Counted from the stretch's first letter, positions 36,801 through 63,076 are shown. The stretch: DNA of 64,000 bases from Hypomesus transpacificus (GCF_021917145.1 NW_025814038.1:633045-697044); one strand, 5' to 3'. A program made the numbers and translations. Notes: generated by a model from the sequence alone, not told the origin.

Positions 36801-39800
36801 GGCCTACACCAAACACCCTCTCACGCCCTCCTCGGCCTACACCAAACACCCTCTCACGCCCTCCTCGGCCTACACCAAACACCCTCTCACGCCCTCCTCG
36901 GCCTACACCAAACACCCTCTCACGCCCTCCTCGGCCTACACCAAACACCCTCTCACGCCCTCCTCGGCCTACACCAAACACCCTCTCACGCCCTCCTCGG
37001 CCTACACCAAACACCCTCTCACGCCCTCCTCGGCCTACACCAAACACCCTCTCACGCCCTCCTCGGCCTACACCAAACACCCTCTCACGCCCTCCTCGGC
37101 CTACACCAAACACCCTCTCACGCCCTCCTCGGCCTACACCAAACACCCTGTCACGCCCTCCTCGGCCTACACCAAACACCCTCTCACGCCCTCCTCGGCC
37201 TACACCAAACACCCTCTCACGCCCTCCTCGGCCTACACCAAACACCCTCTCACGCCCTCCTCGGCCTACACCAAACACCCTCTCACGCCCTCCTCGGCCT
37301 ACACCAAACACCCTCTCACGCCCTCCTCGGCCTACACCAAACACCCTCTCACGCCCTCCTCGGCCTACACCAAACACCCTCTCACGCCCTCCTCGGCCTA
37401 CACCAAACACCCTCTCACGCCCTCCTCGGCCTACACCAAACACCCTCTCACGCCCTCCTCGGCCTACACCAAACACCCTCTCACGCCCTCCTCGGCCTAC
37501 ACCAAACACCCTCTCACGCCCTCCTCGGCCTACACCAAACACCCTCTCACGCCCTCCTCGGCCTACACCAAACACCCTCTCACGCCCTCCTCGGCCTACA
37601 CCAAACACCCTCTCACGCCCTCCTCGGCCTACACCAAACACCCTCTCACGCCCTCCTCGGCCTACACCAAACACCCCTCACGCCCTCCTCGGCCTACACC
37701 AAACACCCTCTCACGCCCTCCTCGGCCTACACCAAACACCCTCTCACGCCCTCCTCGGCCTACACCAAACACCCTCTCACGCCCTCCTCGGCCTACACCA
37801 AACACCCTCTCACGCCCTCCTCGGCCGAGCACAGGAGCCAGGCTGGCAAAGCAATGTGCCAGTTTGGTCTAGTGTGTGTGTGCAGTTCTGCTCTTCTGAC
37901 ACCAGGGGGAGTTTTGCTTGGCAATTTAAAAACACGAGTTCCCAGACGCAGCAGCTAAATCTGTCAAATATGACATGGAGCTATAAACTTTTTGTCTTGG
38001 CAGGGAGAAGGATGTGGACCACGCGATTAGAATACCTGAAATGGGAGTCAGCAAGGTATTGTCTCCTGCACTCCTGGTCCGAGGAATTCATGATTAACTA
38101 ACGTAGTCGATGAGCAGTCTTGAGAAATCTGTTTCTGATTTCATTTTTATTTTTTATTTTTATGCCATTTTAATCACGAACAGCACTGTGCTCTTGCCCT
38201 CCCAGTTCCATGCAGAGGTGTACTTTGACCAGGACCAGCAGTGCTACATGCTGGTGGACCAGGGAAGCCAGAACGGAACAGTCCTCAACGGCAACCGAAT
38301 CTTACAGGTCAGAGCCTCGGAAGGACATTCCTGTAGCATCACCCGTAGCATCTTCATCCAATGGAGATTTACACGGGCTCCTACTAAATCCAGTTCCCAC
38401 GGGAGACTTTGAAGAAAGACAGAAGTTGCGGGGGAAAAAAACAGCCTCACTTACTGACACTTGGTATTTTTCTTAACCCTAACGATAACAGAATGGTATT
38501 TGGTAAGAATTGGAAGAATGTTCAACGGTAATAAAAAAACCTGGTGAGAGTTTGGTTAAGCTAACAAACGAACCAAAACTGCCGTCTCACTGCAGCCCAA
38601 GACCAAGTGTGACCCGTGCGCCCTGACCCACGGTGACGAGGTGAAGATGGGCGACACCGTGCTGTCCTTCCACATCCACTCGGGGACGGACACGTGTGAC
38701 GGCTGCGAGCCGGGCCAGGTGATGGCGCACCTGAGCAAACACCCCAGGGAGGACGCGGCCGCCGCCGCCACAGGTGAAACTCAAACTGGGGGAACCGGAC
38801 GTCGTCTCCTCCCCCTCGCCGTGGGTGGATGTGCGGTCCTGCTGTGATGTGAGCTGAGCTGAGAGCAGGATGATCATCTCCCCCTGTGCTCTGCCCCCCC
38901 CCCCCCCCCCCCCAGGCCCCGCACAGACCAAAGAAGACAAGGAGATGCTGAGGCAGAAGGAACTCAAGCAGATGAAGGTCAAATACGGACTGAAAGTGAG
39001 TGTCTCCCTTTGCTTTGCCCTCACCGCCAGGGGGGGTAGGGCTACCCTCAGTCCGCTCCGAGAGTCTCAGGCGCAAATAAATTGTTTAGTTTTTTTGCAG
39101 CGTACTGTACGTTTAGCATGTTTCGTAAGCGTGTTTTAGAGGGGGAGGATAGAGATCCTCATGTGTGTGTTGTGGTCTCTTGGTACGCCAGAGTGCTGAG
39201 TTTGAAGAGGTCAAGGCTCTGAAGAACCCCAGGTACAAGGACCGTGCCGAGTCGCGACGCCAGACGGTGGGCAGTGACGGGGTCTTCCTACGAGACGATG
39301 CTCCCGCCTCAGTGCATGTGTACGTATACCAGGAGTCAGGTGGCTGAGCGGTTAGGGAATCGGGCTAGTAATCAGAATGGTTGCCGGATCGATTCCCTGC
39401 CGTGCCAAATGATGTTGTGTCCTTGGGCAAGACACTTCACCCTACTTGCCTCGGGGAAATGTCCCTGTACTTACTGTAAGTCGCTCTGGATAAGAGCGTC
39501 TGCTAAATGACTAAATGTAAATGTAATTAAGGACAATTTAAGTTATTAATTTACTACATTTAATAAATGAAAGAAGGACATTATGGCAGTTAAGGACGTA
39601 GGAACTGTATTTGTTTAAGATGGACTCTGGGCGTGATGGTTTAATTTCGGGGATGATGTTACTCGAAGGTTTGTGTGAAGTCTTGTCTTGTGCCGTGTCT
39701 CGCAGGGAGATTGGTGAAGTGAACAAAGGACGGAAGATGCTGGAAAAGATGGGTTGGAAGAAGGGCGAGGGTCTGGGAAAAGATGGCGCTGGAATGAAAG

Positions 39801-40245
39801 CACCTGTAAGATCCGCAGTGGTTCATCTGTGCTTTTCTGTGCTCGGTTGTCTTATGTTGGACAAAGATATACCTTATAAATTGTTAAAAAATTTACCTTT
39901 TTGAGTTGAATAAACCAAAACAGTAAATTGGAAGCGATGAAGCAAGTGCATTTTAAAGGAAGTGTAGCTGAATTAAATTGTTGTTTTGGCTGAGTTATTA
40001 TTTTCTTCTTCCGGTATCTTCTTTCCTCACAGATCCAGCTGAAGATTAGGAAATCTCAGTCGGGTTTGGGAGCCAGTGCTGCTCTCTCCGTGGAAGACGC
40101 CTCCCTGACCAGAACCAAGACCCAACGGAACTGGGAAAAGGCCCGGGAGAGGTTCGCAGACACCTGTCAAGATTCCTCCCAGGTCCTAAAGACAGACGAT
40201 TCCAAGTCGGCCAAACCCTGGATCAAAGCGGAGGAGTTAGACTGA
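24321..40245 (+). CDS. aggf1: Angiogenic factor with G-patch and FHA domains 1
   Basis: Fifteen coding exons: 24321-24503, 24592-24691, 24845-25035, 25175-25306, 25447-25647, 26022-26091, 26488-26959, 27236-27347, 38004-38055, 38206-38307, 38596-38773, 38916-38995, 39192-39319, 39706-39805 and 40033-40245, about 768 residues (human 714). In order: an N-terminal coiled coil (residues about 10-75); an OCRE aromatic repeat (exons 4-5, TGFIFDETTGMYYDHSTGFYYD); a Lys/Ser-rich linker ending EPEEGEIT; an FHA domain (ATIGR, then VSKFHAEVYF and DQGSQNGTVLNG); a Cys pair block DTCDGCEPGQ; and a G-patch (MLEKMGWKKGEGLGKDGAGM). The family is reported as a nuclear/secreted factor in angiogenesis with RNA-processing links. 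All junctions are in phase except exon 6 to 7, which is off by one base unless a weak acceptor at 26497 is used or the C5 run at 26490 has one base too many. Intron 8 holds the giant minisatellite. Confidence 0.95.
27364..37826. repeat. Giant 33-bp minisatellite (about 317 copies) in an aggf1 intron
   Basis: A 10.46-kb array of a 33-bp, C-rich unit that translates as SSAYTKHPLTP, HPPQPTPNTLS or LLSLHQTPSHT in the three + frames, none with a stop. It starts 16 bp after the donor of aggf1 exon 8 and ends 177 bp before exon 9. Units are nearly identical. Irregular units (single-base insertions, truncations, a divergent unit near 33085-33115) occur at about 27805, 28603, 29321, 29850, 30392-30500, 31192-31230, 32221, 32560, 34230, 34335, 35339, 35547 and 36235-36540. 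Four adjacent units at 28311-28430 share a T-to-C change. From about 36563 to the end all units carry two CpGs (CTCGGCC, CACGCC); before that both are CA. The long open frames on both strands are artefacts of a stop-free period divisible by three. Confidence 0.97.
39333..39527 (+). mobile_element. tRNA-derived SINE in an aggf1 intron
   Basis: Full-length copy of the same family as 5027-5220, running from GAGTCAGGTGGCTGAGCGG to the tail CTAAATGTAAATGTAATTAA. It lies only 13 bp beyond the donor of aggf1 exon 13. Confidence 0.85.
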
Positions 40246-40489
40246 CCTGGGCAATCATGAACCCTTTTCTTACCTGTCACAACCTGTGTGAGAATGCCTC
40301 AGAGCAGCCTCTCTCTTGGTGGGACAGGGTTAGTGCCTCTAGATGGGCTGGCTGCAGACACCTCTAAAGATGCATCGTTTTTGTACATTTAAGGATTAAC
40401 CGGTTAGTTGTGAGTTATAGACGGCTGTGTGGTCCTTAATCTCAATGTTTAATCAAACTGTGAAATCCATGCAGTCTACAGTCTTGCCT

Positions 40490-40495
40490 AATAAA
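40490..40495 (+). promoter_or_regulatory. Polyadenylation signal of aggf1
   Basis: AATAAA 245 bp after the aggf1 stop codon, followed by a T-rich stretch (downstream element-like). Confidence 0.75.
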
Positions 40496-42480
40496 TGTTC
40501 TTTTCCATTTTGTTTTTTTGATGTACTTTTAAAAAAGAGCTTTCAATCGTGAAATGAAGTGTTGCTTTACTAGGCTGTTTATAATTTGTGTTGTATAGGC
40601 TGTTCATAATTTGTGTGTGGTGTAATTGAAGACATCAACTGAATCTAGAACTATGGGACGTTTTGAATGGGTATTTTAGCCTGCCACTAAATGAGACTAA
40701 TGAACAGAAAATAGTTTTTACACTAAAATGTTGATACCATAAACTGATGTGATATGCTGTAGTCTAATTCTGGATGATGATGGGCGGTTCTTACGTGCAT
40801 TTTGCAATGCTTATGTGTGCGTCGGCACTAGGACTACACGGAACTTCGGTGCCCGACTTTTGGAGCCAAAGAAGTTGCAATTAAACTGACATCAAAGTCT
40901 CGCAAATACTGAAAGTCCCACCACTGTCACCATCTCGATGGATAAAGTGAAAAACGCGGACTTTAAAGTCAGCTATTAATTGCGCTTTTTTTAAGGACAA
41001 TTAGACCTTTTCAAGAAATGAGTTGGACTTCGACTGAAGAAAGTGATTTTACCAACGGACCGCAGAAGGTAACCGATTGCAACTATAGATGTAGGCCTGT
41101 CTAAGACTGTCAACCTGCGCTTTATTGTCTGAAATTAACAAGGCTACATGTACCGGTCGACAGTCAATGTTGTATATTATAGTTGTCAATAGCACTGTTT
41201 GGAATGTTAAGTGCACTTTTTGAGACTACTTTAATGTATCCTTCTCTTGCTTGAAAAGTAGGCTACATAACTTCCCTTATTGATACATATCTTGAATACA
41301 GGTTACATTTTTACATTTCCAAGTATGAAACACTGTTTCAAGAAAGGGTAAGTTAATATTATATTTTTGATACATAGAACATTTAATATTTGTTTTTTTC
41401 TGAGTTGATAAACTTTTAAAATTCACGGTGAATGAGGCGCTTGAAGTTTATTTCGCCACCAGGGTGCGGCCTTCTGTGTGTGGCTTGAACGTGAAAGGGG
41501 ACAAAACCAAAAACCTTTAGCCTATGACACGTTTTAATTGCCTAAATACGTGTGTAAAATGAATAGGCTAAATTAACAACAAAAAATTATTTGGTTAACC
41601 TTTACATATTTTTATTACGCTACTGTCAGAAGACAAATAGTTGGTAAAATCACAAACAATGGCCTTGACAACGAGTGACATGTTCGAACAGTTTAAATCA
41701 GTATAGCCTAGTCTACGACATTAAGTTCATATGGTAGGCCAATCGCCTACAATAAACGCCAGGCATACATTTATAGGGCTGTAAACTTATATTTCTGTAT
41801 AAGGCTAACGTAAGACGAAAATGATCATGAGGAATATAGCCTGTTTTAGACAAGAGGTCCATGATAGGCCTACAGGGTCTTATCATTTGACTTATGATTC
41901 CACTGAAACATTCAGGAAAAAAATAGCCTCAGTAAATGTCTGCAATCACTTTAGGCTAATCCTCACGAGTTGAATGCGAATCAAGATTAGGGGATGGACA
42001 TTTGCCGTAACACGGGTAAAATATTCAATGATGTAAATGAGCAGAGCGCGAGATGATACCCGACCAATGATCCGCGTAGCTATCCTACCAGAGGAAGGTA
42101 GTCTATAGATGACCGATTCAGGATTTTTACACCGCTATTTTTTTTATTGGGACTTTGAGGAGGAAGATGAGAGGAACGATTGCATTCCGATTATAAAGAT
42201 TGATGGATTTGGATGTCGATGTCATGTTAAAGATGGGCAATATGATATGAGCTAGGCAACGATCTCTTGGTCGCCTGTGTCTATACCTTATGCCTGTGGC
42301 TTTCATATCCCACTCCTTGATCTGAATAGCTGCTGGCTCCACAAGGGGAGATTCGTGAATAATCGCCAAGCAGAAATCCTTTTCGCCGAGTCCATGTATC
42401 GTCCGTGGCTGTTTACAACTACGGTTCGGAAGAATTAAATGAGTATTCTCCGGTTTTACCCTTGATGTTCCCAAACGACC
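40496..42480. other. aggf1-pde8b interval, no recognised conserved gene
   Basis: About 2 kb of mostly AT-rich unique sequence. No BED zinc-finger frame (ZBED3 occupies this place in mammals) is visible on either strand. It contains the candidate alternative first exon at 41018-41068. The last part, 42480-42680, is more G/C-rich and is probably the pde8b promoter and 5' UTR. Confidence 0.5.
41018..41068 (+). other. Candidate alternative first coding exon of pde8b
   Basis: An ATG opens 17 codons (MSWTSTEESDFTNGPQK) that end exactly at a good donor, AAG|GTAACC, in phase 0. The canonical pde8b exon 1 also ends in AAG in phase 0, and exon 2 at 47251 starts in phase 0, so splicing would be in frame. 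There is no transcript evidence. It could equally be the start of an unrelated transcript. Confidence 0.3.
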
Positions 42481-42679
42481 AGCGGGTTAGAGGTGGGAGC
42501 GAGACGCGGAGCAATAGCGAGGAGCGGCTGATGCTCCGAGTCGGAGACAACAGCGGCCGTGGTTCGGGCAGCTGTGGAAGAGGAGGAGGCGGTGGTACCC
42601 ACATCGCGTCAAAGAGAGTGCGGTGTTTATTGTTTGGGTTCTAGCTCTGCGCAGCGAGCGAGAGGCGCGTCGTTGAGGC

Positions 42680-51423
<8,744 letters not shown>

Positions 51424-51513
51424 GCCCCCTCCACCACGACCCCCCCCCCCCCCCCCCCCCCGTCCTCACCTCCCTCCCTGTCCTCTCTCCTGTCAGGGGA
51501 GGCGGGAGGGGCG

Positions 51514-51553
<40 letters not shown>

Positions 51554-52408
51554 GAGCAGGTGCTGGTACTCCCGCATTCTGATCCTACGGACGCTCCAAT
51601 CCCAGGATTCCCCCGCAACCTGGAGCTAGGGCTCCCCGAGCAGGAGTCAGGAGAACAGGCCAGACCCGAGCCAGACCCGACCCAGGCCACACCCGATCCA
51701 GGCCAGACCCGAGCCAGGCCAGACCTGCGCCCCAGAGACGGGGACTCCGACTCACTGCCCAGCATGTCAGACCCCAGGCTGTTCCCTCTCGGTGTGGCTC
51801 TGGAGGGGGTGCAGCAGGGCGGGGGGGTCAGGCTGCCATGTGTGATCCTCCTGCTGAATTCCCCCCGGTCTGTTCCGGCCTCCCTGCGTTCCCACTACTG
51901 ATGTTCTGTGTTCCCCCCCGCGCCTGCTTCACGGACGACTGGGGACCCCGGCGTCCCGGGCCGACCATCGGAAAGCGTCCGACGAAGCGGAGAGAGAGAG
52001 CGCGCCGGAAACCAACCGCACTTTAGCCCATCGATCGACTTTTTTTTCTTCTTTTTCGTTTGGCTCTCGCCATCTGTTCCTCTTGTTCCTTTCGGCTTCT
52101 GTGCTCGCTTTCTCATACGTTGTGTATTTACTGTGACGACCAAGTAGGGACCCTAGACTGACGCTTCGCCTACGACGAAATGTACGCGAAGAACAATGTT
52201 CACGGATCAAGACAGGAACCATACTAAAGAAAACAGCCGACTTGTTTCTCTGGACTTAGGTCAGTTTAATACTAGAAAGCAAACTCGTCAACACACACAA
52301 ACACATTACCCCCCCCCACACACACACACACGCACGCATTCTTTAATGCGCTCTCTCCAAAAGCCCCTCGCTCCAAAACAGCCGACTTATAAAACTCCTG
52401 CTCCGTTC

Positions 52409-52990
52409 TCAGAGTGAACCGAGCAGCTGGTGGGAGCTCCAGAATAGGTCTCCATATAGCCAGGCGTGCCAGGGAGAGAGACCCCAGCAGAGAGCCCTGT
52501 CTGGGGCCAAGCCCCAAACTGTGACAGCCCCATACCTCCGCAGCTTAGGAGCACTCTGCTGAATAACTGTAATATATCTCGCTACAGGGGAGCTCCAGAG
52601 CTTCTCCTCTGACGGCCAAGACCGGCGGGCAACAAGCCCATTGCCAGGCACCCCTCTGTGGGGTAGAAACCAGCATGCACTCAGCCCCCTTCTGGAGGTA
52701 TATGGGCCCCTTGAAGAGAGATCTGGGATTCTTAATGATTGTCTGGTGAGCTGGGTGAAGATACTTATCCTTCCTTCTAATTTCTTGTTTCGCTGGCCGA
52801 TGCACACTGTGACAGGGTACTGACAGTATTGACGCTGTCGACACAGCTTGACTCCCAAATGCAGTTGCCGATGAAATCGCACGAGGTTTGTGAGAGGAGC
52901 TGTCAGGCAAACTGCAGGACTTTTATTGGAAAAGCAACAAAATAAATACAGTATATGTGTGTTTTTGGGACGCTTTGAGCTTGTCTTCAT
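52409..52990 (-). other. Unexplained complex sequence with a 193-codon open frame
   Basis: Unlike its repeat-rich surroundings, this stretch is complex and open on the minus strand. The protein read from it matches no family I know and lacks domains. It includes TGTCACAG/CTGTGACA sequences at two points, which could be ends of an old LTR, but no paired ends were established. It may be part of a retroelement or chance. Confidence 0.2.
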
Positions 52991-53276
52991 TCACATCAGC
53001 GAGGTTGTGTGGACTGTGGTGAATGATAACGAGAGGTAACTTTACAAACCTACGAGACACATTCTATAAGACACTATCTGTAGATAAGTGCTAAACTCCA
53101 AATACAACAAAACAGTCATATCTTGACTCAAGGGCAACGCATTTGTTTTACGAACATTATTTTTGTTTGAATGACTGAATGAATCAATTTTAACTGTACA
53201 CTGAAGTTGAAGTTTTGGTTCTGACAGTTTAGATAACGAAGCCTCTCCATAATCGCAAATTATTTTTAACAGTCAC

Positions 53277-53309
<33 letters not shown>

Positions 53310-53808
53310 ATCTCTCTCTCTATCTCTCTGTCTCTCTCTCTCTGTCTTGGCCCACTTCTCTCTCCGTCCATCTTGCTGGGCCTTCGTGAACTAGCATACT
53401 CCTGTGGTCTGAGCAGAGAGGGACCTCACAGCAGCCTGATGAAAAGAGGCTGTTTAGACCCTCCCTGGGAACAGACTCGGTGGAGACCGGCTCCCTCCCA
53501 GACTCACCACCGCTGTGGGCCCCCCAGGCCTGGTTCCTGTTAGCCCTAGGGTTTCTACTCGACTGTGACCCTTCGGCTCCACCGAGCAGCGCTGCTAGAC
53601 GTTAGCCTAGCGCGCCACACCATGCCTGCACAGCACCTCACAGTCTGTCTGCTTCTTTACGTCATAGCTGTCACTTGATTGTCAGTCTGGAGAGAATCTG
53701 GTATCACTTGCCTTTTTTTCTGGTATTTTAAAGTTAGAAGGAGATTGCGATTGCAAGGGGGAATTCTCAAACCAGCAATTGCGACGGGATCACGTTCTTG
53801 TGAGATTG

Positions 53809-53822
53809 GCGCCCTCTGGTGG
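53809..53822 (-). promoter_or_regulatory. CTCF-like motif between pde8b and wdr41
   Basis: The minus strand reads CCACCAGAGGGCGC, a full match to the CTCF core consensus. Binding is not shown. Confidence 0.5.
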
Positions 53823-55666
53823 CGACAGTGGGAGACTGCAGGTCCGCCTGGCACAGCACAGCAATAACAGGACTGGCAGGGTCATGCGTTGTCGGATTGA
53901 TGGTGTGTTTGTAGTGGGTCAAGTCCAGAGACTAAGTAGTGATTAGCTGACTGTGCTTTTCTGCTGGTTTACTTTGTACTTGAGATGGATGTGTGTGTGT
54001 GTTTTGTGTGTTTCGGTTGTACTCCGTCATACTGTGTATGTGTGTGTATGTGTGTGTATGTGTGTGTGTGTGTGTACATATATGTACCTTGCAGGGTATC
54101 TTCTAGTTCTGCCATATAGCTGCATCGAGACTTAAGATCCTAAGGGGATGTCCGGTATGCTTGGAGGCACGTGGCACTACCAAACAGTACCATGGTGAAA
54201 CCAACTTGACAATTCTCCCCCAACATTAAACCATCTGTCACACGTTTAATGTATCCAAACTATATCAAGAGTAATGACTGACCTTATAGGAGAGCATAGA
54301 ATTGAAAACACAGACAGATTTGTGTGTTGAAAGACGCATTCTTTAACCTACAACGCAGATTCATTGCGTTTATTCCTACTCCTCCACAATAACTGCTTCC
54401 CATTGAGTCCAAAGAGAAATTTGAGGGTTAAGATACAGTACACAGCGGATGCTGTATGGGTGTGTGTTTTAATACTCAATACAACTCAATACAACATACA
54501 GCTGGCATACAGTATTATAAAGGCACAGGGAAGCCCTCAAAGGTGCCTTAATCTGCTCTTTGCCAATGGAACAGGGTTCATAACGGGTTGGAATTGTCTA
54601 GGGTTTGCGAGCAGCTTAACAAAGCCACTGTTGTAAGCCATTATAGAGCAACTAACTAATTCACATGAGTTAATGTACGTATGGTGCCCTGCAATTTATC
54701 ACTAGACTTCCTTGTTTGATAAGTATCAGGGTATCGATATTTCTCCTGTACTATAGCTGTTCCTGCTGTCAGACCGAGGGTTAGGGCTAACTTCTGCTCT
54801 GCTGTTGTCATAGTTGCTATGACAAGGAAATGATTGTGTGCGTGTGCGTTTGGCATGCTCCGAGGTTATTGTCAGTTCCGTGTGATATCGAGTATCATTA
54901 CAAATCATGATTTCTTTTCTTCTCCAATTGGTGCGGGATTTCGGCTTGTGTACAGTACGTGATTCTAATGTCGTAAGGGTGACGTAATACTGTGTGGGAG
55001 TCACTTTTGGTTGATTCAGATCCAAGAGATTCAGATGCCTTATCCTCTTGCTGTACTCACGGCCAACAGCTTCGCTAACTGTCACCACAATACGCTATGA
55101 CACCACACTGTAAACTACCTACTGTACCTGTTGCCGACGGCGACAACCAATTAGTGCCCCGTGGAGCCCCGTCAGTAGAGCTGTGTACGTTTCCATGGTT
55201 TCAGTTCTGCTGTTGTTCCTCTTCCTTGGTTTGTTGTTTTTCTTTTTGGTCGTTTACTTTGTGTATGTTCATGACTTTCCGTTTTACATACAGTAGCCTA
55301 CACTTGCAGTATGGTCCATTTGTAAAGAGGCTTAAGATGTGAAATCAAACCATGATTGTCTCTTATCTTTAACAAACGCATCACGTCAACGAGTTGGTTT
55401 TTGATGTTTATCAATGAACATATTGATAAACTATATTCTATGGGATTTGTGCTTTAGCTAGACAGCAGATTACCCGACAGTTACATCATCTTACAGTATG
55501 CCTTTTCTCTTTAGGAATGACTGGAATTTGATTGTGTTGATCAGGGTTAGAACGGGTGGGAATGAGACAATACACTAGCTTACACTGCGATGCAATTCAG
55601 TGTCACAATACTGTAACATCATGTAAAAAGCAGCCTTTTGATTACTTTGAGATATGGTTCTCTCTC

Positions 55667-55706
<40 letters not shown>

Positions 55707-55821
55707 TTCTTTCTCTCTCTTTCTTTCTCTTTCTCTCCCTAGCAGAAACTGAAACTGATGTTAGGATTGCAAATAACCTGCCAGTTCAAATTATTTTGTT
55801 AAATTTCCAAGCAAATCTCTC

Positions 55822-55826
<5 letters not shown>

Positions 55827-55871
<45 letters not shown>
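55827..55871. repeat. (TA)n microsatellite
   Basis: About 45 bp of TA dinucleotides near the pde8b 3' end. Confidence 0.95.
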
Positions 55872-55875
<4 letters not shown>

Positions 55876-56132
55876 ACAAGTGTTAATGTATATAAGCTAT
55901 ATTTTCAAAAATAAATCTTTGTTAGCATTGCCCATTGAAAGGCAGTGTAAAGTATGGTAAAAATGTATTTTCGGAGGGTTTTGTTCTGTTTGATGCATAA
56001 TTGTGTAAAAGGGTTTGTGCATCAGTGCCATTTTCATCCACCATGGTTTTCTTTCCCAATTATTTCTGTCCTGTCAAGAGTTCTTATTTCAATACTCTTT
56101 GTCAATACTTATTTGAAAAACGTATATGTGAC

Positions 56133-56138
56133 AATAAA
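56133..56138 (+). promoter_or_regulatory. Candidate distal polyadenylation signal of pde8b
   Basis: AATAAA in an AT-rich context; another hexamer is at 55910-55915. It lies 33 bp from the opposite-strand signal of wdr41. Confidence 0.5.
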
Positions 56139-56171
56139 ATTATCTTGAAATATAGATTTTGAATGCAAGTT

Positions 56172-56177
56172 TTTATT
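56172..56177 (-). promoter_or_regulatory. Candidate polyadenylation signal of wdr41
   Basis: AATAAA on the minus strand, about 760 bp past the wdr41 stop codon. Confidence 0.5.
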
Positions 56178-56731
56178 CGTCCAATAATATGCAATTTCCG
56201 TACGTTTCTGCATCAATCCTAAAATCCTATAGAAGTTTAAAATCACAAATTACCTTTTGTTTCAAACCTTCAAAGTCGTAAACCACAGCTAGTATCTGTC
56301 AAACTGTTGTGGCAGTGCCGTAAAAACACCGGGTTTTAAAATAAAGAGTACAAAATGGAAAATAGAATCTGTCAACTAAATAAGCTCACTTAAAATGCAA
56401 ACAGGCACACGTGTAAATTCACAATGAAAACAGACCATACACACATGCATAACACCTTTTGGCACAACAACAATTAACCTTTGACAAAAGCATAAAATCA
56501 CATCATACATCATACAGACTCGACACTTTCCGTACATCATAACATTTAAATACTTAAACATCAAACCGTAAGAACACTTGGCGCTTAGAGGCATTCCGTT
56601 TACTGTAAAACCATAAAACGTTATAAAACTCATGGTGACAGATCGGGATATTAAATAAGGGAGAGGTGGATTAGTGTGACTATCAGATGCTAATCTCTCT
56701 TCAGACTCTGGGGACTCTAGATTAGACAAGA

Positions 56732-56902
56732 GTCTGTAGATTGGACAGGTGTCTATAGATTAGACAGGTGTCTGTAGATTGGACAGGTATCTATAGATTG
56801 GACAGGTGTCTATAGATTAAACAGGTGTTTGTAGATTGGACAGGTGTCTGTAGATTGGACAGGTGTCTGTAGATTGAACAGGTGTCTGTAGATTGAACAG
56901 GG
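56732..56902. repeat. 19-bp tandem repeat in the wdr41 3' UTR
   Basis: About nine copies of GTCTGTAGATTGGACAGGT with few substitutions, ending 38 bp from the wdr41 stop codon. A further degenerate unit lies at about 56713. Confidence 0.9.
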
Positions 56903-56940
56903 GTTGGGACTGGGCCGTTTGGGGGTGTGGAGGGGTACTG

Positions 56941-63076
<6,136 letters not shown>

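Larger units (their letters stand above)
51424..56155 (+). other. Region downstream of the pde8b stop: probable long 3' UTR
   Basis: No further recognised exon before the polyadenylation hexamers at 55910 and 56133. The first 500 bp are G/C-rich with degenerate repeats (around 51660-51725); an open frame at 51551-51901 there has Pro/Asp-rich low complexity and I do not treat it as a gene. It holds (CA)n at 52310, (TC)n at 53281-53345, a CTCF-like motif at 53809, (TG)n at 53990-54075 and (TA)n at 55827-55871. How much of this belongs to the mRNA is unknown. Confidence 0.45.

Noticed and set aside
36511..37674. 387-codon minus-strand frame of VFGVGRGGRER repeats
   Set aside because: It exists only because the CpG-type units change TGA to CGA in one minus frame; no start context, splice or family support.
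27364..37826. CRISPR-like or clustered repeat array
   Set aside because: There are no unique spacers; units are directly contiguous, and the context is a vertebrate intron.
27169..37872. 3,567-codon open frame as a mucin-like or antifreeze-like repetitive protein gene
   Set aside because: It is the + strand of a 33-bp tandem repeat inside an aggf1 intron; all three + frames are open, the ends are a real exon and random sequence, and exons 8 and 9 splice in phase across it.
51551..51901. 116-codon frame after the pde8b stop (MEQVLVLPHSDPTD…)
   Set aside because: Low-complexity Pro/Asp-rich with internal GCC-rich repeats, no splice or domain evidence; lies in the probable 3' UTR.
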